Source of the DNA: Christensenellaceae bacterium | Lineage (GTDB): Bacteria; Bacillota; Clostridia; Christensenellales; Borkfalkiaceae | DNA: 31,123 nucleotides | Direction: 5' to 3' | Assembly: GCA_016295005.1 (NCBI GenBank) | Contig: JAEDMA010000004.1 | Span: 1-31,123, forward strand | Shown: one piece after another, positions 31,091 to 31,123 of the stretch | Layout of the letters: every line of letters starts with the position of its first letter | Position numbering within the stretch: position 1 is the first letter of the stretch | Notes under the pieces: model-generated | What the model was told of the DNA's origin: nothing | Database searches by the model: none | Seen by the model: only the letters and a program-made list of their open reading frames with translations | Position numbers and translations under genes: made by a program

Positions 31091-31123
31091 GAAGCGCAAA
31101 AACGATAGTTTTTGCTAAAACCC
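31091..31123 (-). repeat. 33-bp dispersed repeat, copy 2, inverted
   Basis: Exact reverse complement of 17497-17529, running to the last base of the window, so the shared block may be longer. Just outside it (31042-31066) is a hairpin with GCGC/GCGC. It lies upstream of the consensus promoter at 30985-31013. Confidence 0.9.

Overview
The window reads as the chromosome of a low-to-moderate G+C Firmicute of class Clostridia, probably an uncultured gut-type lineage (Christensenellales-like is an inference). The reasons are the gene order dgt-dnaG-rpoD-trmK-Nif3-zinc ribbon, the AAGGAG-type ribosome binding sites, consensus SigA promoters and a C-terminal-half sigma factor of Firmicutes type. No rRNA, tRNA or CRISPR array was found. 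Most of the DNA is ordinary chromosome; the accessory material is a surface-polysaccharide patch (5.5-11.8 kb), a collagen-like gene (14.8-15.6 kb), a repeat-rich gap (17.4-17.8 kb) and a decayed IS30 element (29.6-29.9 kb).

Layout. 0.2-2.2 kb: tgt, yajC and a small YrzE-like membrane protein. 2.3-3.5 kb (minus): M29 aminopeptidase, divergent from dxs. 3.7-7.0 kb: dxs translationally overlapping a soluble nucleotide-sugar 4,6-dehydratase (CapD type). 7.0-8.5 kb: a clear yybP-ykoY (Mn2+) riboswitch with a transcription terminator, controlling an orphan OadB-type sodium-pump subunit and a small OadG-like partner. 8.6-11.8 kb: an O-antigen-ligase/Wzy-like protein (minus, apparently leaderless) divergent from two Wzz-like chain-length proteins. 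11.9-14.8 kb: COG2426 membrane protein, patatin-like phospholipase, a ComEC-like metallo-beta-lactamase lipoprotein and an unknown protein. 14.8-15.6 kb (minus): collagen-like surface protein. 15.7-17.4 kb: AbrB-family regulator with a perfect palindromic operator, followed by an ABC-2 exporter. 17.8-23.3 kb: two related membrane-anchored winged-helix-like proteins ahead of uvrB-uvrA. 23.5-29.5 kb: dgt-dnaG-rpoD-trmK-Nif3-C4 zinc ribbon, the macromolecular-synthesis operon. 29.5-31.1 kb: IS30 relic, tiny ORFs and a minus-strand unit with a perfect consensus promoter driving a 29-residue membrane peptide and a 168-residue membrane protein.

The most unusual points are the Mn2+ riboswitch on an OadB/OadG pair that has no carboxyltransferase or biotin carrier; the pair of membrane-tethered DNA-binding-like proteins co-transcribed with uvrBA; a terminator hairpin made from dead transposase codons; intergenic hairpins that sit directly against, or over, the next gene's ribosome binding site; and an exact 33-bp repeat present in inverted orientation at 17.5 kb and at the window edge.
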